Shown here: positions 1-9,976 of the stretch, one piece after another | Layout of the letters: the number at the start of each line of letters is the position of its first letter | Position numbering within the stretch: position 1 is the first letter of the stretch | Assembly (NCBI RefSeq): GCF_007273535.1 | Contig: NZ_RIBP01000004.1 | Location: forward strand, 1,960,001-2,024,000 | Source: Niallia circulans | GTDB lineage: Bacteria; Bacillota; Bacilli; Bacillales; Cytobacillaceae | Direction: 5' to 3' | DNA: 64,000 bases | The notes under the pieces: generated by a model | What the model was told of the DNA's origin: nothing | Seen by the model: the letters and a program-made list of their open reading frames with translations, nothing else | The model's database searches: none | Program-made: the position numbers and the translations under genes

Positions 1-597
1 TTTGAAAAATCTCCAGTACCAATCGTTCTGGCTGCAAGCGTTGAATCAAGCAAAAAAATATCTTCTGTAAACATTGATTATGCACAAGCAACATATGATG
101 CTGTGACATCTTTTGTAGAAAAAGGTCATAAAGTTATTGCACTTGTACTTGGATCATTAGAAGAGCCTATTAACAGTGATCATAAGCTTGAAGGCTATAA
201 GCGAGCGTTGGCAGATGCGGGTATTGCTTTCAAGGAAGAGCTTGTTATTGAAGGTGACTACACATATGAGTCTGGAATGGAATCCTTTGACAAACTGATG
301 GAATTGGATGAAAAGCCAACAGCTATTTTTGTTGGATCAGATGAAATGGCAATTGGTGTTATTCACAGTGCAGAGGATAAAGGCTTTAAGGTTCCAGATG
401 ACTTTGAAATCATCAGTTCAGACAACACAAAACTAACTTTGATGGTAAGACCACAGTTGACAACAATTGTACAGCCTCTTTACGATATCGGTGCTGTAGC
501 AATGAGATTGCTGACAAAATACATGAACAAAGAAACAGTGGAAGACGGAATTGTAGTATTGCCACATCGAATTGAAGCAAGACAATCAACAAAATAA
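1..597 (+). CDS. ccpA: Catabolite control protein A, C-terminal part (5' end outside window)
   Basis: LacI/GalR-family global regulator that binds cre sites together with HPr-Ser46-P and controls carbon catabolite repression and activation. The frame is open from base 1, giving 198 residues of the effector-binding core; the N-terminal helix-turn-helix and about 130 residues lie upstream of the window. Typical features are the periplasmic-binding-protein-like fold with the GSDEMAIGV stretch, the SSDNTKLT stretch and the ending RIEARQSTK, which is very like Bacillus CcpA. A methionine at 103 is internal and not the start. A strong terminator follows directly. A target relevant to this window is the cre-like palindrome upstream of citZ. 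Identity as CcpA rather than another LacI regulator is inferred from overall resemblance and the tyrS neighbourhood. Confidence 0.93.
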   Translation, partial: FEKSPVPIVLAASVESSKKISSVNIDYAQATYDAVTSFVEKGHKVIALVLGSLEEPINSDHKLEGYKRALADAGIAFKEELVIEGDYTYESGMESFDKLMELDEKPTAIFVGSDEMAIGVIHSAEDKGFKVPDDFEIISSDNTKLTLMVRPQLTTIVQPLYDIGAVAMRLLTKYMNKETVEDGIVVLPHRIEARQSTK

Positions 598-601
598 AGA
601 C

Positions 602-635
602 AAAGATGGCTTAATAACAGCCATCTTTTTTTGTT
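602..635 (+). terminator. Terminator of ccpA
   Basis: The 10-base arm AAAGATGGCT and its complement AGCCATCTTT are separated by a 7-base loop and followed by a T-rich run. It starts four bases after the ccpA stop codon. Confidence 0.9.
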
Positions 636-770
636 TTTCCAAGGCTTTTTTCCCATTAATTACACCTAGTTTTTAAGTCTATTGGTCTATAAAATAAATT
701 TGTATGACAGATATTACATTACTAAATTTTATAGATATAGAAAGATAGATTTGTTTCTAGGGGGAAATAC

Positions 771-2705
771 ATGAAAAAACTAATGTCCATTATGCTCATT
801 TTTGCAGTTATTCTTTCTGCACTTCCTCAGACTTTGAAGGCGGACTCCCTTCCAATGATAGAAGTGAGGCTTGTCAATTATCTTGGCAATACATCATCTA
901 TCACGGTTGTATTTAATGGGGATTACACACTTACAAATGGCATTAAGGTCAGCAAAGGTACAGAGGCTATAATGAGCATAATTAACAGTACGTTAAAGCT
1001 GGCAACAAAAAGTGGACAGGTTTTAATGGAAAAGGAAACGAGTATAAGTGCAACACCAGTACAAACAGATGGAAATCTTGCTATTAATGACCGTGGTTAT
1101 TATGGTTCTTTCCAGTTTGTAATGGAAAAAGACACGAAATCAAATAATATATATATTCGTCCAATTAATAAAGTGGATGTAGAAACATATTTAAGAGGAG
1201 TTGTTCCTCAAGAAATGCCGGCACTATGGAGCATGGAGGCACTTAAAGCTCAAACAGTTGCCGCAAGAACATATGCGTTAAAGCATAAAAATGATGCCAA
1301 TATGGTCGATACAATTGCGAAACAAGTATACGGCGGTATTGTCGGAATCCATCCACGCAGTGATACAGCAATACAACAAACGTCAGGAATGGTTCTGAAA
1401 TATAATAATAGCTTAATAGATGCAGTGTTTTCGGCAAGCAATGGAGGCAAAACAGAAGTTAACAGCAATGTTTGGGGAGGAACGGCATTGCCTTATTTTG
1501 TCGTTGCAGAGGATGCCTTTGATTTTAATCCTGCGACTAAGGACAAATTTCCTTGGGCTATTCAACTAAAGCAACAGCAGCTTCCAGAATCGCTTGATTT
1601 AAATGATGCGAATTCATGGTGGGTTACTCAGAAGGAAGCGGATGCAGATAATCAAGTTTTAAAAAATATGAAAACATGGCTGAAAAATGAAGGCTATATT
1701 AATGATGTAAACACAGTAAAAATTATGAAAATCTCTAAGCTCGAGCTTAACGTATCTTCTTTATCCTCAGGAGGAAGAGTGTCAAAAGGAAATGTGAATA
1801 TAGACTATCTAGTTAAGACAAATGAAAAGGCTATCGAAAAGAAAACACTTGTGCTTAATGACACAGCAGCATCGAGAATTCGAGCAATGGTTGGTATCGA
1901 CAAAATGCCAAGTTATTTAGTAGATGTTTCTAAAGTAGAAACTGGAAGCATCTATATCCAAGGAAGAGGAAATGGTCACGGTGTTGGTCTTAGCCAATAC
2001 GGTGCTAGAAACAGAGCAGATGCTGGACAAAGTTATCAACAAATATTACAATTCTATTTCCCAGCATCTACTCTGGTGAAGGAATATAGTGGTGTAGCAA
2101 ACTCTTTACAAGAAAATACAACTGTGAAAAAGGATACAGAAGTACCTGTAACTCCATCACAGGACAAAAATAATACAGAAGCACCTGTTAAAATCGCAGT
2201 ACCTGCCAAAAAAGATACAGCTGCACCTGTTATCTCAACCTTTAAAGCAAGCTCAGATTATAAAAAAAATATCAGTAAGCTATCTATGAAAATTAATAAG
2301 TCTGGAAAAATGACAATTGCTATTAAAGATTCAAAAGGCAAAATTATTTCAACACTGGCAAAAAATAAAACAGTAAAATCTGGGACGCTTATCTTTGATT
2401 GGAATATAAGCAAGGTGGGAAATGGCACATATACAGCTGAAATGACAGCTGAAAATGCAGATGGATTTAAGAAGACGATTATGCAAAAGTTTTCGATTCA
2501 AAAGCCTGCTAAAGAGAAAAAGGGCAGTGTTAAAGCAACTGTGCTTAATATGAGAGAAAAGGCAACCACAGCGTCAAAGGTTGTCACAAGACTAAAGAAC
2601 AAGCAGACAGTCGTCATTCTTGCACAGCGAGGTTCATGGTATAAAGTGAAATATGGTTCGAAGACAGGCTATGTATCTGCGAAGTATATCACTGTATCAA
2701 AATAA
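771..2705 (+). CDS. Secreted SpoIID/LytB-domain protein with C-terminal SH3 domain
   Basis: 644-residue exported protein. Residues 1-24 form a signal peptide (Lys-Lys start, hydrophobic core, likely cleavage near LKA-DS). The SpoIID/LytB core spans about 120-445, with the typical VETYLRGVVPQEMP stretch near residue 136 and GHGVGLSQYGA near 401. SpoIID proteins are lytic transglycosylases acting on denuded glycan strands; whether this one is enzymatic is inferred. A Lys/Thr/Pro-rich linker follows at about 450-485, then a FlgD/Ig-like beta domain (490-575) and a bacterial SH3 domain (584-644) expected to bind peptidoglycan. It is much longer than sporulation SpoIID (about 340 aa) and resembles vegetative cell-wall SpoIID/LytB proteins. 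The start is supported by a GGGGG ribosome site six bases upstream. It converges with a class A PBP gene and shares its terminator, so both neighbours are wall-related. Confidence 0.88.
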   Translation: MKKLMSIMLIFAVILSALPQTLKADSLPMIEVRLVNYLGNTSSITVVFNGDYTLTNGIKVSKGTEAIMSIINSTLKLATKSGQVLMEKETSISATPVQTDGNLAINDRGYYGSFQFVMEKDTKSNNIYIRPINKVDVETYLRGVVPQEMPALWSMEALKAQTVAARTYALKHKNDANMVDTIAKQVYGGIVGIHPRSDTAIQQTSGMVLKYNNSLIDAVFSASNGGKTEVNSNVWGGTALPYFVVAEDAFDFNPATKDKFPWAIQLKQQQLPESLDLNDANSWWVTQKEADADNQVLKNMKTWLKNEGYINDVNTVKIMKISKLELNVSSLSSGGRVSKGNVNIDYLVKTNEKAIEKKTLVLNDTAASRIRAMVGIDKMPSYLVDVSKVETGSIYIQGRGNGHGVGLSQYGARNRADAGQSYQQILQFYFPASTLVKEYSGVANSLQENTTVKKDTEVPVTPSQDKNNTEAPVKIAVPAKKDTAAPVISTFKASSDYKKNISKLSMKINKSGKMTIAIKDSKGKIISTLAKNKTVKSGTLIFDWNISKVGNGTYTAEMTAENADGFKKTIMQKFSIQKPAKEKKGSVKATVLNMREKATTASKVVTRLKNKQTVVILAQRGSWYKVKYGSKTGYVSAKYITVSK

Positions 2706-2738
2706 AAAAGACGTTCCGTTTTAACGGAACGTCTTTTT
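2704..2738. terminator. Bidirectional terminator between SpoIID-like gene and PBP gene
   Basis: Arms AAGACGTTCCGTT and AACGGAACGTCTT form a near-perfect stem flanked by A-run and T-run. It can therefore stop transcription from both convergent genes. It begins at the stop codon of the SpoIID-like gene. Confidence 0.92.
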
Positions 2739-2747
2739 GCTGCTATA

Positions 2748-5648
2748 TCAAGTATTATCGGTTTTTTCTTCTTTGTTTTCTGCACTAGAGTCTTCTTTTT
2801 TATTATCTGAATCATTGTTTTCTTGCTTTTTTTTCTCTGATGCTTCCACTTTATTTTCTTCTGTTTTTTTAGCAGTTGTTTTATTCGCTTTTTTGTCGTC
2901 CTCTTTTGCCTTGCTGCTCTGTTTGCTAGCTACTTCAATCTTATTGGAGCTAGAGGATTCTTTTCCGGCGATATCTACTGCTTTGACAACATAAGATCCG
3001 CTGCCTGCTTTATAGAGAAGAGTGTCACTCGCCTTAATGCTCGCAACCTTTTTACCGTTTTGATATACACGGTAGCCGATAACATCTTTTTCACCTGATT
3101 TAGACCAAGCGATGTTGCTTCCGCTATTGCTGATCTTAGGTGCAGCTGGTGCCTTGCCGTTGTCACTTATTTTATTGGACGGGACAATGACATTTTTTAG
3201 TGCTGTATTATTACGGATTAAGTCACTTGGATCAGATACTTTAATACCAAACAGCTTTTCAATATAATCAGGATTTAATATGACTCCTGTTTCAGCGAAT
3301 TCGCTTGGAGTGGAGTCTAATGCCATGTATTTTGTATTGCCAATCTGCACATATTTTCCAGTGACGATGCTGTCATCTGTCTTATTAGGCACAGCACTTG
3401 ATTTGAATAAATCTGTTGTGACAAGTCCTGCTTTTGAACAGCCTTCTGAGGCAAGCAAGCCAGAAAGTGAGCAAACAGACCTTCTGACAATGCCACCTGG
3501 CATCGAGAAGCTTTCAGACGGGTCAACAAGCTTCGAATCTACATCGTAAGCAGCATTCATTAAATCTGCCCATAAATAGTTGTTACGCATGCTGTAGCTC
3601 ATCGTGCCGGAGCTTACGAGTGATTTAGGTGTATCATACCCTGTCCAAACACCAAAGGAGACATTCGGGTTTGTTGCAACAAACCAGGAGTCTTTAAAGT
3701 CCTGTGTCGTACCTGTTTTTCCAGCCCAGTCTGAGCTGAACTTCAAGCGGCCTTTAACAGCTTGTGCTGTTCCTTGATTAATAACATCCCGCATCATATC
3801 AATAGTCAAATAAGATGTTTGCGGGCTGAACACCTTCACTTTTTCTGTTTTATGCTTGTAGATGACTTTGCCGTCTTTATCGACAATTTTGTCAATCATA
3901 TAGGCATCAACAAAGTTTCCGCCATTTGCAAATGTAGCAAAAGCATTCGTATTTTCCTCAACAGAGACTCCGTTTGTCAGGCCACCGATAGATGTTGATC
4001 TGTGCGTATAATCACCATCCGTCAATGTGGTGAAGCCCATTTTTTCGAGATAATTAGCTGGCTTTTGCGGCAGAATCTGCGCATAAGCTTTAACCGCAGG
4101 AACGTTATATGATTTAGCCATAGCAACCCTGGCTGTTACAAGACCGTGAAATTGGAAGTCATAGTTATTCGGCCAGATGGTACCAGGTCTTGCTGGGTCA
4201 AGTGCAAGCGGAACATCCGGCAGGACTGTTCCAGGTGATAGTGTTCCCAGTTCAATGGCAGGCCCATAAACTAGCAGCGGCTTCATGGTTGAGCCGTTCG
4301 GTCTTGGGCTTGTACTATGATTTGTTGCTTCTCGTCCATAGTCTCTTCCGCCGACAAAGCTGATAATAGCACCTGATTTATTGTCAATCAGGATTGCACC
4401 TGTTTCTACAGGCTCCATAATGGTTTTCTTTTCACCAGTTTCACTGTCTGTGACAGTTTGCGGTTTATCAGGTCCAAAATACGGGTATTTAGCTACTACT
4501 TCTGTGAATTTATCATACATCTTTTTATTAATGGTGCTGTGAATTTGATAGCCGTTTTGATGGATTTGGCGATCGGCAAGTTCTGAGTACTGATCTTCAA
4601 GAACCTCATCCTCTTCTAAATCCTTCGCAGAATAGCCATCTTCTTTTGCAAGCATTTCAGCAATAATTTGTGTCGCTCTATTTTCGATTTCATAGGTAAC
4701 CCAAGGGTATTTTTCAATTGGGCTTGCAACAGGACTCGCAAAATCCTTTGTTATGTCATATGCTGCTGCTTTGTCATAATCTTCTTTTGAGATTTTGTGT
4801 TGATTGTACATTCTAGCAAGAACTGTTTTCATTCGTTCTAAGCCAGGCTCGAGATTTTCTTTGACCGTGCCATCCTGTGTGAATGGAGTGTAGCCAAATG
4901 GACTTTGCGGCAGGCCAGCAATAAAGGCTGATTGCGGCAATGTAAGATGCTTCGCCTCCACACCAAAAATACCCTGTGCAGCTGCTTGAACACCGGCAAT
5001 ATTTCTCCCAGATGAGTTTCTGCCAAATGTCGATACATTTAAATATGCTTCGAGAATCTCTTCTTTTGAGAAGAATTTTTCAAGCCTTAAAGCTAGGAGA
5101 ATTTCCTTTGCTTTTCTTTCAAAGGATACTTCATTCGTCAAAATCTGGTTTTTGATTAACTGCTGTGTTAAAGTGCTTCCCCCAGACTGTGTGGAGCTGT
5201 TGGAAACCTCCTGGAATAATGCCCTCATAATCGCTTTAGGAACTACACCATCATGTTTGTAGAAGTTCTCATCCTCTGTCGAAACGATCGCATCTACTAA
5301 ATATGGCGAGACATCCTTAATTTTTACTTCTTCTCTTTCTAAATCTGTCGGCAGTTTTCCTAAATACACATTATCGGCAAAATACAGCTCGGACGTTTCT
5401 TCATAATTGTAGATGTCCTTTTGCATTGTCTTGTATGATCTTATTGGTTCTTCCTTTACAAGGGATGCAAAATAGCCTGCGCCGATTCCTCCAGCAAAAG
5501 CACCGCCGACAATTAACAAGATAATGAATATCAGAATAATATTCCAAGAGACTTCGTAAGTGATTCGAGCCCTTTTGACGGTTTTTTTATTGGTGAAGAA
5601 GCTTAGGAAACCATGGAGATAGTTTTTCCACTTCGGCCTTTCATTCAT
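2748..5648 (-). CDS. Class A penicillin-binding protein (bifunctional transglycosylase/transpeptidase) with FN3-like domain
   Basis: 966-residue bitopic membrane enzyme that polymerises and cross-links peptidoglycan. One transmembrane segment lies at about 36-60 after a basic cytoplasmic N-terminus. The glycosyltransferase GT51 domain shows EDENFYKHDG with catalytic Glu at 125, GGSTLTQQ at 156-163, and a KEEILEAYLN motif. The transpeptidase domain shows STMK with catalytic Ser near 454, SYN near 512 and KTGTT near 643. A fibronectin-III-like domain follows (about 830-905). The last 55 residues are a Lys/Glu/Ser/Asn-rich, low-complexity tail expected to be disordered outside the membrane. The FN3 domain suggests a PBP1A/1F-like paralogue rather than PonA, but I do not assign a symbol. 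The gene is single and converges with the SpoIID-like gene. Confidence 0.93.
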   Translation of the reverse strand: MNERPKWKNYLHGFLSFFTNKKTVKRARITYEVSWNIILIFIILLIVGGAFAGGIGAGYFASLVKEEPIRSYKTMQKDIYNYEETSELYFADNVYLGKLPTDLEREEVKIKDVSPYLVDAIVSTEDENFYKHDGVVPKAIMRALFQEVSNSSTQSGGSTLTQQLIKNQILTNEVSFERKAKEILLALRLEKFFSKEEILEAYLNVSTFGRNSSGRNIAGVQAAAQGIFGVEAKHLTLPQSAFIAGLPQSPFGYTPFTQDGTVKENLEPGLERMKTVLARMYNQHKISKEDYDKAAAYDITKDFASPVASPIEKYPWVTYEIENRATQIIAEMLAKEDGYSAKDLEEDEVLEDQYSELADRQIHQNGYQIHSTINKKMYDKFTEVVAKYPYFGPDKPQTVTDSETGEKKTIMEPVETGAILIDNKSGAIISFVGGRDYGREATNHSTSPRPNGSTMKPLLVYGPAIELGTLSPGTVLPDVPLALDPARPGTIWPNNYDFQFHGLVTARVAMAKSYNVPAVKAYAQILPQKPANYLEKMGFTTLTDGDYTHRSTSIGGLTNGVSVEENTNAFATFANGGNFVDAYMIDKIVDKDGKVIYKHKTEKVKVFSPQTSYLTIDMMRDVINQGTAQAVKGRLKFSSDWAGKTGTTQDFKDSWFVATNPNVSFGVWTGYDTPKSLVSSGTMSYSMRNNYLWADLMNAAYDVDSKLVDPSESFSMPGGIVRRSVCSLSGLLASEGCSKAGLVTTDLFKSSAVPNKTDDSIVTGKYVQIGNTKYMALDSTPSEFAETGVILNPDYIEKLFGIKVSDPSDLIRNNTALKNVIVPSNKISDNGKAPAAPKISNSGSNIAWSKSGEKDVIGYRVYQNGKKVASIKASDTLLYKAGSGSYVVKAVDIAGKESSSSNKIEVASKQSSKAKEDDKKANKTTAKKTEENKVEASEKKKQENNDSDNKKEDSSAENKEEKTDNT

Positions 5649-5789
5649 ATGGTATCATTCCCCCTAAAATCACATACATTATAGCATAAAGCTATGGGCT
5701 ATATGAGCAATGTTCGATAATTTCCAACCTTTTTCGCAAAAGCATTTGACATGCTAAGCTCTTTTATGGTAAAAATAACTCAAACTAAT

Positions 5790-7372
<1,583 letters not shown>

Positions 7373-7381
7373 TTGACACAA

Positions 7382-7414
7382 AACTCCTTGGACATTTTGT
7401 CCAAGGAGTTTTTT
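7382..7414 (+). terminator. Terminator of tyrS
   Basis: Perfect arms AACTCCTTGGAC and GTCCAAGGAGTT with a 4-5 base loop and T-run, ten bases after the tyrS stop. Confidence 0.93.
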
Positions 7415-7513
7415 ATGGGGATAGCTGGATTCTCTTTAGGGAAATAAATTTTTGTCGTACAAGTCCCCTCCGCTGAATAGACTAGAAACAAACATACATA
7501 TGCGGAGGGATTT

Positions 7514-8143
7514 ATGGTTACTTTTATTCCATATATATTATTAGGTGTATCTTTGGCTGCACCTGTTGGTCCTGTTAATGCAGCGCAATTGGACAAGGGG
7601 ATACGGAATGGCTTCTTTCATGCGTGGATTTTTGGTATTGGAGCATTGATCGCAGATGTTATCTATATGTTGATGGTGTACTTGGGGATCAGCCATTTCA
7701 TTAACACACCATTTATGAAAACCTTTTTGTATTTGTTCGGTTTTTTCGTTCTAACCTATACGGGGATTGAAAGCTTAATTACTTCAGCAAAAATTAATAT
7801 TTTAGAACGGAAAAAACAGGACAATTCGCTGTTTAAGTCCTTTTTTTCTGGCTTTTTGATGTCAATTTCTAATCCATTAACGATTTTGTTCTGGCTTGGT
7901 ATTTATGGCTCTGTTATGGCAAAATCAGCTGACAGCTTTTCTAATAAAGCCTTCATTTTAAGCAGCTTAGCGATTATCTCAGGAATATTATTATGGGATT
8001 TAACAATGGCGCTTATCTCTGGAGTTGCGAGAAGACTGCTTCATTCTAATATGCTTTATATTATTTCCGTGGTATCTTCCATCTCTATGATTGGCTTTGG
8101 ACTCTATTTTGCCTTCCAGGCATATAAAGCGTTATTTCTGTAA
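7514..8143 (+). CDS. LysE/RhtB-family amino-acid exporter
   Basis: 209-residue polytopic membrane protein with about five to six hydrophobic segments. The N-terminal APVGPVNAAQLDKGIRNGF stretch is the family hallmark (PVGP followed by a charged, glycine-containing loop), and SNPLTILFWLGIYG in the middle is also typical. LysE/RhtB proteins export amino acids or their analogues; the substrate cannot be read from the sequence. A GGAGGG ribosome site sits just upstream of the ATG. It stands alone between tyrS and a small-protein gene. Confidence 0.87.
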   Translation: MVTFIPYILLGVSLAAPVGPVNAAQLDKGIRNGFFHAWIFGIGALIADVIYMLMVYLGISHFINTPFMKTFLYLFGFFVLTYTGIESLITSAKINILERKKQDNSLFKSFFSGFLMSISNPLTILFWLGIYGSVMAKSADSFSNKAFILSSLAIISGILLWDLTMALISGVARRLLHSNMLYIISVVSSISMIGFGLYFAFQAYKALFL

Positions 8144-8258
8144 TCGATGGTAATTACTTGTAACACGTTAATTTCCTGCATGTATTTGTTAAATCCATGC
8201 AAAATATGATTTGTATGATAGAATACATGCCGAAAGCGGCTTTAGGAGGAAAAAAGAA

Positions 8259-8441
8259 ATGGCAAAAACAAATGGTACTCCAATCGCAGGAAAAATCTAT
8301 AATTCAGATGATTATAAAAGTACAGAGAGTGTCTCAAAAGGACTTGCTGAGACACACGAACAAACTTCTGATACTTATATGGAAGGCACGGTTGATGGTT
8401 TAACCGAAAATGCTGCAGATAAAGAAAAAACTGACAAGTAG
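8259..8441 (+). CDS. Small YozQ-like (DUF4025-type) protein
   Basis: 60-residue hydrophilic, acidic protein without signal or membrane segment. The start at 8259 follows AGGAGG by eight bases; the frame is open further upstream but without a better ribosome site. The central SKGLAETHEQTSDTYMEGT stretch resembles the YozQ/DUF4025 family of Bacillus small proteins as I remember it; the function of that family is unknown. It is followed at once by a terminator, so it is monocistronic. Confidence 0.62.
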   Translation: MAKTNGTPIAGKIYNSDDYKSTESVSKGLAETHEQTSDTYMEGTVDGLTENAADKEKTDK

Positions 8442-8453
8442 AATTATTCAGAC

Positions 8454-8495
8454 AAAAAAGAAGGCTGAGGAGTATAAATCCATGCCTTCTTTTTG
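8454..8495 (+). terminator. Terminator of the YozQ-like gene
   Basis: AAAAAGAAGGC pairs with GCCTTCTTTTT across an 18-base loop, ending in a T-run. Confidence 0.8.
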
Positions 8496-8516
8496 TATAT
8501 TAAAATAAACAGGATA

Positions 8517-8564
8517 TAGTAGTAAAGAACTAAAAATGAATATTTTTATGGTTCTTTACTACTA
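8517..8564. repeat. Perfect 14-bp inverted repeat with self-complementary centre
   Basis: TAGTAGTAAAGAAC at 8517-8530 is exactly complementary to GTTCTTTACTACTA at 8551-8564. The 20-base centre itself contains TAAAAAT and ATTTTTA. There is no T-run on either side, so it is not an ordinary terminator. It lies in the 270-base gap between the YozQ-like and Spo0E-like genes. Confidence 0.85.
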
Positions 8565-8713
8565 ATTGTACAGAATTAACTAAACTTAAGTAAAATAATT
8601 TGGTAAAATTTGTTGTATATTGTCGATAAAAGAAGAAATATAAATCTTCTTTGTATCCGTTTCCCCTTGGTAATATATATATCTGTGAAAATTACTAAAG
8701 GGGCAAACTACAT

Positions 8714-8899
8714 ATGACCATTCATTTGAATGAGCAAATCGAAAAGCTGAGGGAAAATATGATTTCAACGGGAATGACAAAAGGCTTTACTTCTGAAGAA
8801 ACCATTTTACTTAGTAAAAGATTGGATAATTTAATGAATATACAGATGTTGTTTCGACATGGAACAATGCTTCATAGAAATCGGCAATATCGAAAATAA
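8714..8899 (+). CDS. Spo0E-like aspartyl-phosphate phosphatase
   Basis: 61-residue protein predicted as a two-helix hairpin. LLSKRLDNLMN (about residues 37-47) carries the S-x-x-L-D signature of the Spo0E/YnzD/YisI family, which dephosphorylates Spo0A~P and delays sporulation. Size and charge fit the short members (YisI/YnzD, about 55-60 aa). A GGGG ribosome site lies about nine bases before the ATG. TGTCGAT at 8621 resembles a Spo0A box, but that is weak. The next small gene starts 20 bases downstream and is probably co-transcribed. Confidence 0.82.
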   Translation: MTIHLNEQIEKLRENMISTGMTKGFTSEETILLSKRLDNLMNIQMLFRHGTMLHRNRQYRK

Positions 8900-8919
8900 A
8901 GATAGAAGGAAGATGGAAA

Positions 8920-9198
8920 TTGCAAGCACTTATTAGAAATAACAGCGATAAATTGATGACATTATATGATTTAGACAAAGCTTATGTTATAAATACTTTA
9001 AGGTGGGAAAGTGATTTTAGAGTGCCTGCTAAAGGTGGAGCTAGGAGAATAAAAAGTACAGAGCTCATTGAGCGACTTATAGAAGATCAGTCGAAGGATG
9101 AGATAAGGAAGCTTGTAACAATGATGAAAGCCATCAAAAAAAGAGATGCTTCTGTAAGGACATTAATAGAGACTATTGCGATAGGCTTGATAAAATAA
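8920..9198 (+). CDS. Small basic protein of unknown function (TTG start)
   Basis: 92-residue protein, not recognised. It is rich in Lys/Arg/Ile/Leu, predicted helical, with no signal peptide or membrane segment. The middle holds RVPAKGGARRIKSTELIERLI, and the last third is a probable amphipathic helix. The TTG start is chosen because GAAGGAAGATGG lies just upstream; no in-frame ATG exists near the start. It follows the Spo0E-like gene by 20 bases and ends just before a terminator, so the two may form one unit. The coding potential looks real but lacks homology support here. Confidence 0.5.
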   Translation: MQALIRNNSDKLMTLYDLDKAYVINTLRWESDFRVPAKGGARRIKSTELIERLIEDQSKDEIRKLVTMMKAIKKRDASVRTLIETIAIGLIK

Positions 9199-9207
9199 TA
9201 GAAATAC

Positions 9208-9234
9208 AGAAGACCTGAGGGGGGTCTTTTTTTT
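9208..9234 (+). terminator. Likely terminator of the Spo0E-like/unknown gene pair
   Basis: Short GAAGACC...GGGTCT(T) stem with a 4-6 base loop followed by eight T residues, about ten bases after the stop codon. Confidence 0.65.
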
Positions 9235-9242
9235 ATGGAAGC

Positions 9243-9294
9243 GGAGCAAAGGAAAACGGTGAGAAGTCGGGGATCGCTAAAACACCTTTGCTCC
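9243..9294. repeat. 10-bp inverted repeat GGAGCAAAGG/CCTTTGCTCC
   Basis: GGAGCAAAGG at 9243-9252 and its exact complement at 9285-9294 enclose 32 bases. No T-run follows. It is the first of several hairpins in a gene-free stretch downstream of the Spo0E-like pair. Confidence 0.75.
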
Positions 9295-9425
9295 ATATAA
9301 GACTTATAGCCGGATTCACAAGGAATAAACGTGTATTTTTGTAAACGAACTTTGAAGGTTTAAATTATCACTGTCATGACGCTGTTTTGCTCAGCTTTTA
9401 TTTTTAAAGGTAGAGGGATATGTTT

Positions 9426-9512
9426 ATGAAACTGATAAAAGGACCGATACAAGTGAAAAATGCAAAGAAAGACCTTCACAAAAGTTGTGAAGGTTCAATC
9501 TCGATTCTTTGA
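9426..9512 (+). CDS. Possible 28-residue small peptide
   Basis: An ATG at 9426 follows GAGGG by eight bases and opens a 28-codon basic peptide that starts MKLIKGP and ends SISIL. The frame runs through the perfect hairpin at 9472-9494, which argues that the hairpin, not the peptide, may be the selected feature. There is no homology evidence; listed only because of its good ribosome site. Confidence 0.15.
   Translation: MKLIKGPIQVKNAKKDLHKSCEGSISIL
9472..9494. repeat. Perfect 10-bp hairpin with 3-base loop
   Basis: ACCTTCACAA and TTGTGAAGGT are separated by AAG. It is strong enough to terminate or stall but has no adjacent T-run. Confidence 0.8.
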
Positions 9513-9562
9513 TAGAATTTATTGTGTATTTATTAAAGTACACATTATTGCATAAACCGAGT

Positions 9563-9592
9563 CATGTAATCAGTTTCCGCTGACTACATGTA
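9563..9592. repeat. Imperfect hairpin CATGTA-TCAG/CTGA-TACATG
   Basis: Ten of eleven positions pair, with a 6-base loop, in the same gene-free stretch. Confidence 0.55.
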
Positions 9593-9902
9593 AATTGTAT
9601 CATGATTACTTTTATATAATAAAGTTAACACCAATATCAGTTCCACTTAACACAGCTATACCAAAAATTTAGTTTTCGTGTTTTCAATATAATTAATAAT
9701 CTTAGTGAATTGGAGCTAAGAAAAATTGTTTAAAATAATTAGTTTACATGGATTGTTTAGGTGGAAAAGGATTTTTTTTGAAGGTTCTTTGTGTCAAGCA
9801 CTGAAGGAGAGTAAGCAAGGGAAGAAATTTCATCAAAGTGATTCTTATAAGTATGGCAGAATAAATACTGGATAATAAGTTGATTTACAAAGCAAACTAA
9901 AT

Positions 9903-9948
9903 AAAAAAACCCCAGAAAGCGTTGGTATAACGCGGTTTCTAGGGTTTG
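9903..9948 (-). terminator. Terminator of rpsD
   Basis: Read on the minus strand, CCCTAGAAA plus CGCG pairs with CGCTTTCTGGGG and is followed by seven T residues. It lies 30 bases after the rpsD stop. Confidence 0.88.
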
Positions 9949-9976
9949 GTAATGCTTTATTAACAAAGCAAATCTA

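Larger units (their letters stand above)
9240..9902. other. Gene-poor stretch with four inverted repeats, no convincing gene
   Basis: About 660 bases between the Spo0E-like operon and the rpsD terminator. It holds inverted repeats at 9243-9294, 9472-9494, 9523-9544 (TGTGTA/TACACA) and 9563-9592. Only very short open frames are present; the best is a 28-codon frame at 9426-9512. I recognise no tRNA or known RNA family. It may be a structured RNA, decayed sequence, or both. Confidence 0.5.

Noticed and set aside
8621..8630. Spo0A box upstream of the Spo0E-like gene
   Set aside because: TGTCGAT matches only part of TGTCGAA and has no clear promoter beside it, so it is mentioned but not listed as a feature.
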